Below, piece by piece: positions 12,340-27,300 of a stretch of DNA of 64,000 nucleotides; the first letter of the stretch is position 1; every line of letters starts with the position of its first letter. This DNA comes from Nipponacmea schrenckii. Its lineage: Eukaryota > Mollusca > Gastropoda > Lottiidae. The translations under genes were made by a program, and so were the position numbers. The stretch lies in NCBI GenBank assembly GCA_030562195.1, contig JAUJPP010000011.1, positions 5,704,001-5,768,000 on the forward strand, written 5' to 3'. The notes below the pieces were generated by a model. It ran no database searches, was not told where the DNA came from, and saw only the letters and a program-made list of their open reading frames with translations.

Positions 12340-15300
12340 GTAAGGTGTGATGCATGTTGGGATTGATTGACTAACCTTCGACCTTACAGATGTCTATAAC
12401 AAATTGTAGATGTGAATATGCATGTTGATATAGTCACAATTCATGTATCGTAGCGTGGAGGTAAAAATCTCTTGTACCCTTGACTAGAGCTATTATGAAA
12501 CATCTGAGAGGGGCAATAGCTACTTCTAATGTTTGAAACTGTTAAATTCTATACAGAGGAATCAAACTTTTCTATAGGGAGCTAGAATTGAGCTCTATCA
12601 GCTGATATAATAAATAAAATATAACTGAAGAAGCAGTACAGTATTAACAGTTATTATATAGACTTTTATAGCATTTCTTTAAATAGAAATGATATAGACA
12701 GAACTCAAACCAAAAGTCTTCTTAAAAGAGGTTCTAATTCTAATATATTTAACATTTGATTTGAATTTAGGAAATGTGTTGACTCTTACACCCTGAACCT
12801 ATTAGTTAACGAGATTGACCTTTTACCTAAAAGGTTAGAGGTCAGATAAGAAGGTCAGAGGTTACAATATGACTAGGTCAAGGAGTAAATTACAAGATAA
12901 ACAGTTCCAGTGTTTGTAGATGTTTATTTTAGATATCAAAGGAGAATAATTGAACCATATTTGTATCAGGGAGACCTAGGTGGTCAATGGTGACATTTAC
13001 ATATCATTATCAAAATGATGTTGACTTGATCTTTAAATATTTATCTATAATAAGCCTATACCAGTATTTGTTTGAAAATACTTGATATTCAAAATGTTTT
13101 TATCTGAAACAATTATATACAGGGCCTTCAATATTTAAAAAAGATCTCTTTGACCTTAGATTTATGAACAATTATCTAAAGAACAAAATGTCCTTTGACT
13201 TCCCTAGGTAGCCGTTATAAATTCTAAAAAGAAACATATTTTATGAATTGTGCTATAGATAATTTATATTTTGTATGAATTGTCATATAGATAATTTATA
13301 TTTTGTATGAATTGTGCTATAGATAATTTATATTTTGTATGAATTGTGCTATAGATAATTTATATTTTGTATGAATTGTGCTATAGATAATTTATATTTT
13401 GTATGAATTGTCATATAGATAATTTATATTTTGTATGAATTGTGCTATAGATAATTTATATTTTGTATGAATTGTGCTATAGATAATTTATATTTTGTAT
13501 GAATTGTGCTATAGATAATTTATATTTTGTATGAATTGTACTATAGATAATTTATACAAGATGTGGACCACCAATAAGATATACCTATAAACCAGACTGT
13601 CAGTATTCTGTATTAAATAATGATTTATAACCTAGACCAGTAGTTGATGATATCTCTTCTCTGATTTATGTTTTTACCTTGTCTTCTTTGATATCATAAA
13701 TCTTTATATATTATCTTACCTTCGTCCATTCATTCATTCATTCAATCACATTCATTCAGTCATTCAAACTCTTTCTTTCATTCATTCATTCAAACTCTTT
13801 CTTTCATACATTCATTCAAACTCTTACTTTCATTCATTCAAACTCATTACAAGTATCATTCATTCATTCACCCATTCAATCATTCATTCACCCATTCAAT
13901 CATTCATTCATTCACTTACAAACTTATAAAGTTACTCATTCATTATGTATAATGCCATTCATTCTCTCCAGCATTCATTCATTCTGTTATTTTTTAATCA
14001 CCCTTTCTTTCATTAACTAAGTTAATATTAATCTTTTCATGTATATTCAATCAGAGTTGAAATTCTAAACATTGTTAATTGAAGATCAAAGATTATTAGC
14101 CACGCCCATGTCTGTACACTCTGCTTTTTATCATTTATTGTTTGGTACAGAAGAAAACTGTAAATGTATTAATCATTATGGTATAGTTATAATATAGGAT
14201 AATGTGATTTCTGGAAGAAATGAAGTAGATTTAGCCATTTGTTATGGTATAACTGTTCTAGACACCTGATACCACTCTTCATTATGAAATACTTCCTAAT
14301 ACTTCCTCATTTGTCATTGATATACTTCCTCATGTGAAATTATCATTATCTGCCAACCTCTATTTTCAATGTTTGGGTGTGTTAAATACTGTGTTTAAGA
14401 CCTCAAGTTACGCATTTAAAAGAGCATTACCTCTTATAATATGATTTCTTAAACCTTCCCAACAAGAGTATATATTCATTAGTTGGATTGTTAAATGACA
14501 TTTAGTAACTGTGTTTGAATTGCTTTAGTAAAGACCAGAGAATACTGGTTAAAACGTCGCTCAAATAAAGTTAGTAATTGTATTCCTTAAGAATTGAATT
14601 ATTTTATCTTACCACGTGTTGTAAATATTTAACAGAAACCCTCTATAAACTGATATATCCTTGAACAAATGTCATTATTTTAATGATATTACTTAGTTAT
14701 AGATTGATTGGATTTTATAGAGATATTATGTTGTTTTATGGCACTGGGTAGGTCCAAAGATAAATATATAGACTCTTGTTGATCAAATTTGAAATCTTTA
14801 TTATTAGCCCACAAGGTGCAGAAGAATAGGATGTAAAAATCCATTCATTTCATTAGCCCATAAGGTGCAGAAGAGTAGGACGTAAAACTCCATTTCATTA
14901 GATAAGGTGCAGAAGAGTAGGACGTAAAACTCATTTCATTAAAAACCTCTAATATTGAGGTAGAAAGTATGACAAAGGCCAGTCATATGAAGACTATATT
15001 TTATGTTCATTCAAAAAAGTAATGTTCCTTTAAACTGGGTGTATATATGAAGAATTCAGATAATGTACTGTAACCACCTAGAATGACCTCAGTGGTCAGT
15101 GGACAGTGATGTACTGTAACCACCTAGAATGACCTCAGTGGTCAGTGGACAGTGATAAAGGTCACATTCCTGACTGTAATATCGTCACCAAGTATTGTTA
15201 TATTGTCAACCTTTCTAATCTCCCTATCCTCTTAGATCATTCAGTTTGTACTATAGGAATGTGGTGTTTCGGTCAACTTCGTACTAGTATATATTCTTCC

Positions 15301-18300
15301 TAGATGTCCACCTTATTTTCTAGTTTCTTCAGTTATTAACCATAACCCTTGGACTGATCTAAAACTTTGAATGTACCGGTAATTGAAATGACAGTTTGAC
15401 AATGATGCCAGATATTCTTATGTATATAAGAAATGTTTTGTTGTTGTCAGCATTATAAAACCTTGACCAATGCATAGTTCTTTACATTTTCTTTGTGTTT
15501 AGCTGTAGAGATAATTTCCTACATTCTTAAATCATATCCCATGGGCTTGTCTATTAAAACCATTGATATCCTATTGGACAACAACTGACTCACGGTTAAC
15601 CCAATGAATTTTTTCCAGAAAAGTTAAATGTATTTAGGTGCACCAACACCATGGTTATATATAGCACTGAAATACAATATAAACATAACAACTTACAACT
15701 AAAATAGTAGAACACAATAGTTGTTTTACAGGGAAGGTACAGTTTGTAAGTTTATATGAATACCAGGTTATGGTTCTTGAAATAAGTTCCTCTAAGACAA
15801 GAAGAATAACAGACTTGTATATATTATAAATATAGAGTTAAAATAGGTTTGTCATTATAACAATGTAGGATATAATTATATAATTGACTGCTACTGATTG
15901 ATAACTCTAGTTTAAATGTCAAAATACTGCAGAGTGAAAGATTACTAGTATGGTATTAAGTAGAAGGGTAAAAGAGGTAGGGTCTTGTTTTGAAGAGAAA
16001 ATGAGGCCTTCAAAATTCATTTCAGGCTATCTGAATTCTGTTTAATTCTAGGGACCTCTTCTAGCCCCTGCCCCAATGGCTTCTATACTTCAGACCTTGT
16101 CCTTTATGGCCTCCTCTTATTAATCTTGAGAAGCTATTTCTAACATCTTCACAATGTCAGGCTATAACTAACTTCATCTTATACATCTTCACAATATCAA
16201 GTTATTACAAACTTCATTTTATACATCACAATGTCAAGCTATTACAACTTCATCTTATACATCTTACAATGTCAACTATTATAACTTCATCTTATACATC
16301 TTCACAATGTCAAGTTATTACAAACTTCATCTTATACATCTTCACAATGTCAAGTTATTACAAACTTCATCTTATACATCTTCACAATGTCAAGTTATTA
16401 CAAACTTCATCTTATACATATTGACTTAGTGAAGATGTATAAGATGAAGTTAGTAATAGGTTGACTTAGCGAAGATGGATAAGATGAAGTTAGTAATAGG
16501 TTGACTTAGCGAAGATGTATAAGATGAAGTTAGTAATAGGTTGACTTAGCGAAGATGTATAAGATGAAGTTAGTAATAGGTTGACTTAGCGAAGATGGAT
16601 TAGGTCCTAATCATATTTTCTTTCAACATTTGCTGTGTTAATATTAAACTGTGGGGTATCTGATCAGGGTCTGGCTATGCTAAATGTAAATGTTGTAAAA
16701 GGGTCATAATAAGGTATATGAAAAGTGGGACCCGGGTAGTGAGAATTTAGCCCCACCAATTATCCTCACTAAAAACCTTCTTCAATTAGCAGAAAATTGA
16801 TCAAAGCACAAAAAAACAAAAAAACAATTTGAATGGAATTTTGGCGCCAAGGAATTGTCAGATGAAGGTTCTCTAGGCTTCTAGTTTTCGAAATTTCCTG
16901 TGGAAGGGGGGGAGGGTGTATCAGTTGTTGGTATGCTAGTGGACAATTAATGGGCTCTAAATTATTTTATCATTGAGGTTGTAATAGACACATCCTGTTG
17001 ATATTTAAAACTAGTATGTAGGCTAGAGGATTGTCAAGTTATTCTAAAAATCTTGTTTTTATTTTAATATTTGGTTACTGTTATTTTCAAACATCCTTTT
17101 ATATGCATATTGTTCTGAGTAAGTGATTTGTAGTTAGGTATAATGTGATACAGCAATAAGAAATAAAACAGGCAAAGTGTACATGTGATTCCCCTGAAAT
17201 ACATCCAGGAAACGTTAATGTAAATAAAATGATTTGGAAATATGGAAATATTAAAATGACTTATATCTTGGAAATATGGAAATATTACGATGACTTATAT
17301 CTTGGAAATATGGAAATATTAAGATGACTTATATCTTGGAAATATGGAAATATTAAAAGGACTTATATCAGAAATATAGGATTATATCTTGGAAATATGG
17401 AAATATTAAGATGACTTATATCTGGGAAATATGGAAATATTAAGATGACTTATATCCAGGAAAAATGGAAATATTAAGATAACTTATATCCAGGAAATAC
17501 GGAATATTAAAATGACTTATATCTTTGAAATATTAGGATGACTTATATCTAGGAAATATGGAAATATTAAAATGACTTATATCTAGGAAATATTAAAATG
17601 ACTTTTATATAGGAAATATTAAGATGACTTATATCTTGGAAATTAAATAAGTATTAAAATGACTTTTTTCTAGGAAATATTAAGATGACTTATATTTGAA
17701 ATATGGAAATATTAAGATGACTTATATCTTGGAAATATAGAAATATTAAAATGACTTATATCTAGGAAATATTAAGATGACTTATATCTTGGAAATATGG
17801 AAATATTAAGATGACTTATATCTAGGAAATATGGAAATATTAAGATGACTTATATTTTGAAAATATGGAAATATTAAGATGACTTATATCTAGGAAATAT
17901 GGAAATATTAAAATGACTTATATCTATATGGAAATATTAAAATGACTTTATTAGGAAATATTAAGATGACTTATATCTAGGAAATAGAAATATTAAAATG
18001 ACTTATATCATATATGGAAATATTAAGATGACTTATATCTTGGAAATATGGAAATATTAAGATGACTTATATCTTGGAAATATGGAAACATTAAGATGAC
18101 TCATATTTTGAAAATATAGAAATATTAAGATGACTGATATCTAGCAAATATGGAAATATTAAAATATCTTATATCTTTGAAATATTAAGATGACTTATAT
18201 CTTTGAAATATGGAAACATTAAGATGACTTATATCTTGGAAATATTAGGATGACTTATATCTAGGAAATATGGAAATATTAAGATGAAATGTTTTGATAG

Positions 18301-21300
18301 AAAAATTTACTGAATCTTATGATCACTGATATCACTAATAAATTATGTGACATTTATCACATTTATATATCATGATTGCTGAGTACTGTATGTAGTTGGA
18401 TTTTGTTTTTAAGATCTGTTTTATGACCTGTATGGTTATCAATTAAAAATGTTTTGTATTATGTAACAGAAATATTTGATAGGAATGGATACTTTGATAA
18501 AAGATCATGGACTTAATTCGATTAAGTCTAAGTTTACATTGTATTTGTATTAGATATATAGGATCACAATCAACCGTGGGAAATAATAGCATTAAGGATT
18601 TAACAACTTAAACATCCTTTTATAAGTATATTGTATCCTGGTGCTTATTTCCTATATTTAGTTAATATAGTAACAATAATAGGAATATAAGGATGTTTAA
18701 AATTAAAGTGGTTTTACTATTGTTGTCAAGGGGAGCTAATTTTACTTTCGTGACTTAAGTAGCCGTTTATAAATTTATGTTGTAATAATGCTTCCGACAT
18801 TACTTCATCGATGAATAAACAACAACAGGAATATCTGGATATTTATCATAATTACAGAATATCATTTAGATAATTTGTTTAACTCTTGTTATTACGTGAT
18901 GGTTATTTTACACTTGTGGTATAACAGTATAAACATTCTATGTTTAAATATTAGATCTAATAATTGATTACATAGTATTTAATAAATATGTTATTTTTAA
19001 TTTGATTCAAAGGATTGTTTAAATGATTTAAAACTTGTTGAAGTAAATTGTACTTGTAAAATAGTTCTAGAGAGACTGAGTTATAAACATAATAATGTTT
19101 TAAGACATCATGTATTGTTGGATGTATCAGAAAATGAAAGATGGTGTCTCTATTTTACATAATACACCTCATATTCTTTGTTTTCATGTAAGTTTCATTC
19201 ATTTTCTATTCTGATATTCGGTCTTTCATTCATTTGTTTTTCTTCAATCAATCATTCTTCTTGCATTCTATTTCATTCATTCATTCATTCATTCATTCTT
19301 CATATATTCATTATTCATTCATTATTATTTTTTTCATTATATTCATTCATTTATTCATTAATTATTCATAAGATACATCCCCTGAAAACATATTTTTCTA
19401 TTTCATTTGATATTCCCAGTAAAAATCTATGTGTTATTCAATGATATATTTATTCAAATCAAAAATCGTACCAGACAATTCCATTAAATTCCCAATTCCA
19501 AATAAAAAAATCATACAATTAATCACATTATATGGTCTTGTTTAAATGTCCTATCAGAAGTATTTTCTCATATGTTCGGAGAGACTGACATGGAAAGTGT
19601 CTAGTCATTCACATGGGACAATAAACCAAGGTTTCTGTGCTACAGGCTGTGCATGTTAAAGACCTTTTAGCAGTTGAAAATTGCAAAGAGTAGGCTAATG
19701 CTCTGGTAAAGTTTCCTTCATTGCATACTGTAATATCAATATAGGTCACTGTTGTTTTGCTATGATAATTCTATCTATGTGATATTTTGTTATTTCAGAA
19801 GAATGTTGCTGTGATAGGAGGGAAAGATGATGATATTAAACACAGGGTGTTACAAGAGAAAGATAAGATTAAAGATAGGGAAAACCAGGACAAAATTATA
19901 CCACAAAAAGACAATCGTCAAATTATTGTGACAAACTCTTTAAATGGGAAGGAAAATAGAAAAACTGGCCGAGAGTTACCTGTCCCTCGTAGGCCCTCTA
20001 GTGTCAATATTCCACGTTTCTTTTTCCCAACGGGTCAACCGCCAGCCAGGCCTGAGACTGATGCAGTATTAAAACGTGTTCAACAAGAGTTCTCTAAAGT
20101 TGAAGGTGGAAAAGCTTATAAACATCATATGGCAATGATTTCAAAGGTAATTGTTATCAACTTATTCTAAAACATCTGATATACTTTGTTTTTTCCTTCT
20201 ATCTAATAGTGACTATGGGTTCAGATTGAGAAAGTTTGTCTTCATTAGCCCAAATGGTGTAGAAGAGTAGGATGTAAAAATCCATTTATTTCATTTCGGA
20301 TCGAAGCGCAAAAGGAATCAAATTCCTGGGTACTGCATGAAAGTAGACAATATAAATATTCATGTATAATACACAGGACAAGCTAATACAGGTACCCCTT
20401 GTCAAAAACATTAAAATCTGCCTGATACTGACCATATTATAGAATAATACTTCAATGATATATTAGAAATGAAAAAATGAAATGAAATGGAGTTTTACGT
20501 CCTTCTCTTCTGCGCCTTATGGATAGACAACCCCATACAGTGTCTTTCTCACACACCATCCGTAATTTAATTCAGAGCGAGTGTTCTACAGGTAATAGGT
20601 AAAAGTTACTGTTGATGTTTCGGATATGTGACCAGCAGAGATCACCGAAAGCTGTGAAATATATTCACCAAGGTACTTAAATCAACGCCTCTCTTTCCTG
20701 TTTATACCTGATATCATTCTAGATAAAATATAATTAACTATAAATATTTTAATGAGCTAGCTCGTTACTCTAATTACTTCTTGTGATTTATTGAGGTGGA
20801 CTGTTTAAATCTTATCAAGGCTTTTCCCTTAGAATTCTAGGATATTTTCTAAGTAGACATGTTTATTTTAGATTAGTCCTGATAATTTTAATCTTTTGGA
20901 TGGGACAATAAACCACGGCCCTGTGTGCTACAGGTTGTGTACATTAAAGACCCCTCGAAAATTAGAAATCGAAAAAAAGTAGACTAATGCTTCAGTCCTG
21001 GCAAAACTTTCTCTCATGGCACCCTACATAGCACTTTAATTACTTTAGGGATAGCCATTAGCTGCAGAAAGTGTGAAAACTCCATTCAATTCATTTTCTG
21101 TTTATAATAATTTAGTGAACAAAATAGTAAAATCTGCAATAGAAGTTATTAATTGTTTTTTTGGGTTTTTAAATTTACAATTTTTGAATTCCCTAATATT
21201 TCAAGTAGACATTTTTTTAGATTAGTCCTGATTTTTAAATTTTGGATGTTAAACAATAACCCACCCCTTGTCTACTTTTCTTTCCCCTAAAATTAATCTC

Positions 21301-24300
21301 TACATATCATGTTATAGTTTTGTTGTTTGTTCCTGTGTACCCACATCTAAAAATATGAGAAATTTGAATTTTGAAGAGAAATTAGGTGCATGATTTTATC
21401 AACTGGTCCTTGGCCAAACCTCTTGGCATTGATTTTACGTACAGGTACCAATGTACAGCTGGGTCGGCTGTAGTTATTAGTATTGATGACTTTTTCAAGG
21501 TCATCAGGTATTCAGAAGACTTCTAGATAAGAATGCATTTGTTCTGACAAATTATATTATGTAAAAAACCAACGCTCTAATCTATTCTATTATATTTGTA
21601 GGCATGTGGGTTACCAGTGTATTGGAAGATGTTATTATTCCGTGCTGCCGGTGGAGAGGAGACCAAATATATCACATTTCAACAATTTTCTACCATGTGG
21701 AGAGGGTGGGTACATTTTCAATTCAACACAGATCGAAAAAAAAATTTCTGTCATTATCAAATAACTTTCTAAACTTACTGAAGTAAAATTAAGAATGTAA
21801 AACTATATTAATTCAATTCAAAATAGCAATAATAACCTTAACAAGGATAACCTTAACAATAATAAACTTAACCAGGATAACCTTTAAAAGGATAACCTTG
21901 AAAAGGATAACCATGACAATGATAACCTTCACACTGAGAACAAGGATAACCTTCCCAAGAATAACCTTCACAATTATTACCTTAACAAGGATAACTTTAA
22001 CAATGATATGTTAACAAGGATAACCTTTAAAAGGATAGCCTTAAAAAGGATAACCTAAAAAAGGATAACCTTAACAATGATAACCTTAACAAGGGTGGAG
22101 ACTATCAGATAATATTTTTATTTGTTGAAGATAGAATGAGACACAATCTACTATAAGATATATAGAATATAATAGAATAGAATTATATGTATATTATTGT
22201 TATCCTGTTGTAATGTATGAGGAAGACAAAAATTAATTAAAAACAGATACCTACAATAAAAATGCTAATTTCAATTTTGTATAAAGTGAGAATAGCATTA
22301 GAGAGTCAAAGAAAGTTATATTTGTCCTGTTAAGACACCATTGTTTGATAGTCTATTGATATCTGTAAACCATTATGTTAAATAAAGACTGACTAACGAA
22401 GACTAACCAAATATTTTAAATGAAGTTCCTGAAGTATTTTGTGGTATTTCCCACTTGATATATGAAACCTGAAAGAGCACTATAATGTTATTTACCAAAC
22501 AAGATTGAATAAATATTTTTTACAACATAATTTATGGTAACATCTGTTTAAAATCTTAAAATCATTCCAATTCCTGGAGTTTTTTATGGAAAAAAGATTA
22601 ATCTTGTAGTTTTTCTGTGGTTAATGTCAGCTAGAAACCAACTTACAACTTCTCATGTTACTTATTGCATCTAGCCAGTTAGTTTAAAGGTGCACTGCTA
22701 CAAATAGAATAAATAAGGGATGGTTTATACAATATTTATTTCATTTAAAAGTTATATAGAACAATGTAAAATGACGATACAGAAACCCGTTGAAAGCTCA
22801 GATAAATCTGCATTGTCTGTGTTCACAGTTACAATGTTTTATTAGTACAGTGGTAGCCAGACTAGATGAAACAAATTGAATAAGAGTTACACTAAACAGG
22901 AGAGTAAGACGGCTTAAAAATTTGATTTTTAAACTGATAAATGCAAGAGTTATAATATATGCAAAACAATGCTCCTAACAATCCTCTTCACAATATAATG
23001 GAAGTGGTGAAACCCATAAAAGTTAAGTGACTGGATAATTGTGCCTTTTTTAAGTTTGTCTTACTATGTTATTCTTAAATTACGATAACTAACTCATATT
23101 TAGTTCACTGACAGAATTCTGTTTTTTCTAGAATTATAGAAAGCTTTTCTAGTAAAATAGGAAGGATTTGTAACTAAGGATCTTGTAGATTGTCTCTTTA
23201 ACCCTGTCTAGTCTACAACAGTAACATGTCTGTTAAGTGCAAGGTTTTTTCATTAAAACTTTGTGGTTGGTTAACTTTCTTATTAATAAAAACAGTGAAA
23301 TATTGTAAACAGATGGTAGAAAGTTTTCTGGGTGAAAAATATCATTTCTTTCTCCCCATCAATCAAAGATTATCAATATAGCACATGATACTATTCTCTA
23401 TATTCATATTTCTTTAGTTCCTTCAAAATAATCTTTTTATATAGAAAACTCTGAATACAATAAAATCATTTTAAAAATTAGAAACAAATTTAAATTTGCA
23501 GACAAAACCATACAATTGTAAAACTTACTGTGATTAGTCAAAATAATTCCATAATAACTGTTTAATAGATCATGGTATATAGAGATTCTATTCTTTAGTC
23601 ATGACACCTGGTAAGTCTAACTGATGAATATATACTCTTATTGACCAAGTTTAAGTTAGAAGTGTTTTTCAATAATAACTTAGTTTAATAGATATATCAT
23701 GTTATATAGAGATTCTATTCTTTAGTCATGATACCTGGTAAGTCTAACTGATGAATATATACTCTTATTGACCAAGTTTAAGTTAGAAGTGTTTTTCAAT
23801 AATAACTTAGTTTAATAGATATATCATGTTATATAGAGATTCTATTCTTTAGTCATGACACCTGGTAAGTCTAACTGATGAATATATACTCTTATTGACC
23901 AAGTTTAAGTTAGAAGTGTTTTTTAATAATAACTTAGTTTAATAGATGTATCATGTTATATAGAGATTCTATTCTTTAGTCATGACACCTGGTAAGTCTA
24001 ACTGATGAATATATACTCTTATTGACCAAGTTTAAGTTAGAAGTGTTTTTCAATAATAACTTAGTTTAATAGATATATCATGTTAAATAAAGATTCTATA
24101 CTTTAGTGATGATACCTGGTAAGTCTAACTGATGAATATAATCTTAATGACCAAGTTTAAGTTAAAAGTGTTTTTCAATAATAACTTTGTTTAATAGATA
24201 TATCATGTTATATAGAGATTCTATTCTTTAGTCATGACACCTGGTAAGTCTAACTGATGAATTTACTCTTATTGACAAAGTTTAAGTTAAAAGTGTTTTT

Positions 24301-27300
24301 CAATAATAACTTAGTTTAATAGATATATCATGTTATATAGAGATTCTATTCTTTAGTCATGACACCTGGTAAGTCTAACTGATGAATTTATACTCTTATT
24401 GACCAAGTTTCAGTTAGAAGTGTTTTTCAATAATAACTTAGTTTAATAGATATATCATGTTATATAGAGATTCTATTCTTTAGTCATGACACCTGGTTAG
24501 TCTAACTGATGAATATATACTCTTATTGACCAAGTTTAAGTTAGAAGTGTTTTTCAATAATAACTTAGTTTAATAGATATATCATGTTATATAGAGATTA
24601 TATTCTTTAGTCATGATACCTGGTAAGTCTAACTGATGAATATATATACTCTTATTGACCAAGTTTAAGTTAGAAGTGTTTTTCAATAATAACTTAGTTT
24701 AATAGATATATCATGTTATATAGAGATTCTATTCTTTAGTTATGACACCTGGTAAGTCTAACTGATGAATATATACTCTTATTGACCAAGTTTAAGTTAG
24801 AAGTGTTTTTCAATAATAACTTAGTTTAATAGATATATCATGTTATATAGAGATTCTATTCTTTAGTCATGACACCTGGTAAGTCTGATGAATATATACT
24901 CTGAACAAGTTTAAGATGTCCATTCTAAGACAGTGGTAGTATTCCATTATAGAGATAATAGGTCTTAGAATGAACATAAAATTTGAAAATTTTAAATTTG
25001 GTCAGTATTCATGAGCTCTATTCATCAGTAAATATATCTGCTACCATAAATATCAAGAAAAAATAAATAAATATCCAAAAAACTGCATTTGATTATAGAG
25101 AAGCACTTAATAAATTGATTGTTTTTCAAAAATGACGTAGTTTTGCAAGTTTTCAAGATTTTAAGAGATTATGTTACTTTATGATGCCAGGTAAAATTCA
25201 CTGATGAATATATACACATATTGACCATTCTTGAAAATTTTATGTTCATGCTAAGATCTATTATCCCTAATTATAATAAGGTGTAAGAAGTGAATATGAT
25301 TTATACTGTGGAGTGATTAATAGTAGCTAATATTAGAATATAATAGAGTTAGGTTATTCTACTAGATACATGTTGATCTATAAACTCATTTTATTTATTT
25401 CTCTTGGCAGGAATATAGCTAGATATTCTATACAAATATCTTAATTAATATATACCATTCTACCTACTCTATCTTCAATACAGGTTGTCACTGTATTATC
25501 AAACAATTATTTTAGTTTTTAAAAATCTGATGATTCCATTCATAGCCTTAATTATTTCAGCTGGTAATGCGCACCAATATAGACATATATTAACTTAATA
25601 GGATATATGGTGGTACATTTCATGAATTCTATATAAAATACAGACTATTTATCTTTTGTCTTTATGGAATTGACACAAATCTTAGATTGCGTCATTGTTG
25701 TGCCTTGACTATGTCATAGTGTCACATGACAAATTACAGTTGTTTGAAACATAAACACCAGTTAGCGTAACTGGTTCATTGAAGGGACAGAGAGTAGAAC
25801 TGAAATATACTAGTTTCCTGTTATCTAATGTTTCAGCTAAATGCCTTCTTCAGAAACACTTCAGTAGTCTATAATCAAATTTTTTTCATTCTTTTACATA
25901 TTCAAAGTTAAAAATGTTGAGGATGTTAATCTGTTACCACAACATCAAATAATCAAAAATATAAAATGTCATAAACTGCTGAAGTATATCTGAGGAAGGC
26001 TTTTAGATGAAACATTAGACATCAGGACAAAAGTATATAAATTTTGAATAAAACTATATCACAAACTGTAGTGTTTCTGAAGAAGACATTTATATAAAAT
26101 ATTAGACTAGACAAAAGGACAATAGTATATTTATTAATTCTGTTATGAGATTTTGTGATATAATTCTATAGTAATATATGGTCCAAAGCTAAATGAAGAT
26201 AATAGTAACAATAAGAAGGATAAAACTCTGATACTTTTAGAAATATTTGTTGATATAGATAGATGGATTACACTGTGTAGGTGTATACTGCAATAAATTA
26301 TGTTTATTTCTAGAAATAACTTTTCTTCAAGGTTGTATTTCAGTGCTGTTCTAGTGTACTGAAGTTATTTAAATATATAAGAGAATATATAGTAGAGAAT
26401 CTATCTCATACTAGTGATATCTACTGTAGAATACTGTATTGGGTGATGTAATTCTATAAATCTGATTTTATATCTTTACAAATCAAGAGAATTGAATCAT
26501 CTTATTCTTGATGATGGTTATTCTCACTCTTCTCCATAGTAATCTAACAAGTATGCTACCACAGTCTCGTTCTAATGAAATTGTCTTAACCCCCAGGTTC
26601 TCAATTTTGTTTTGCCAATCACCACTAAGCGAATTTCCAATCGAGCCATTCACCCCTCGAGACTTGAGTATATAATATATTATACGTGATGTAATATAAT
26701 ATTATGTGAGAAGAGACCGTTTATCTTTACACATAATAAATTCTCAACAAACCACAATTCCGGAAATACAAATGTTGGAATTCTGCACTCTGCACATTGA
26801 GGTCACATCAGAAACCTTAACTCGAGCTTGTCCATTCCCCCCTGGTCCTGGGATATTCCCCCCTTGGTGGGGGGAATGAGAGCCATGGTCTAAACCAATC
26901 TAAGTGTGTCCTGTACGACATTTATCATAATATCAATAAAGAATAATGTGATAACAAAACCTTAGTAGGCTCCCATTTTGTTCTGCTCACCTTGGCTATC
27001 CAACGTTCTTGTCATTGAGAAATAGCACTCCAGAATATGTCCGACCTTACCAGAATCAGGACCCAAGGATAATTAGGAGACATTTTTATGGCATGACCTC
27101 GCAGAACTACTTTTCTATTTCGGAAAATACTGTGACCCTTTACGTCATTTGACTGATTTTGGCATTGTAATATAATGAACTCCAATTAGGTTTGATGGTT
27201 TTGGATGTGTGAAATGGGTTCTACATGGCATGTTCTGATGGGTTAAGATTTGAAGACTGATGTATAAGCATGAACCGTATGAAATCTGATAGTTCCTCAG

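Larger units (their letters stand above)
12340..19798 (+). other. PPP2R3A: PPP2R3A intron 1
   Basis: A 7.46-kb intron with no further exon recognised. It contains a 32-bp array, ATTC microsatellites, an inverted pair of 40-bp arrays, a degenerate array of about 34 bp and SINE fragments, all listed separately. Confidence 0.75.
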
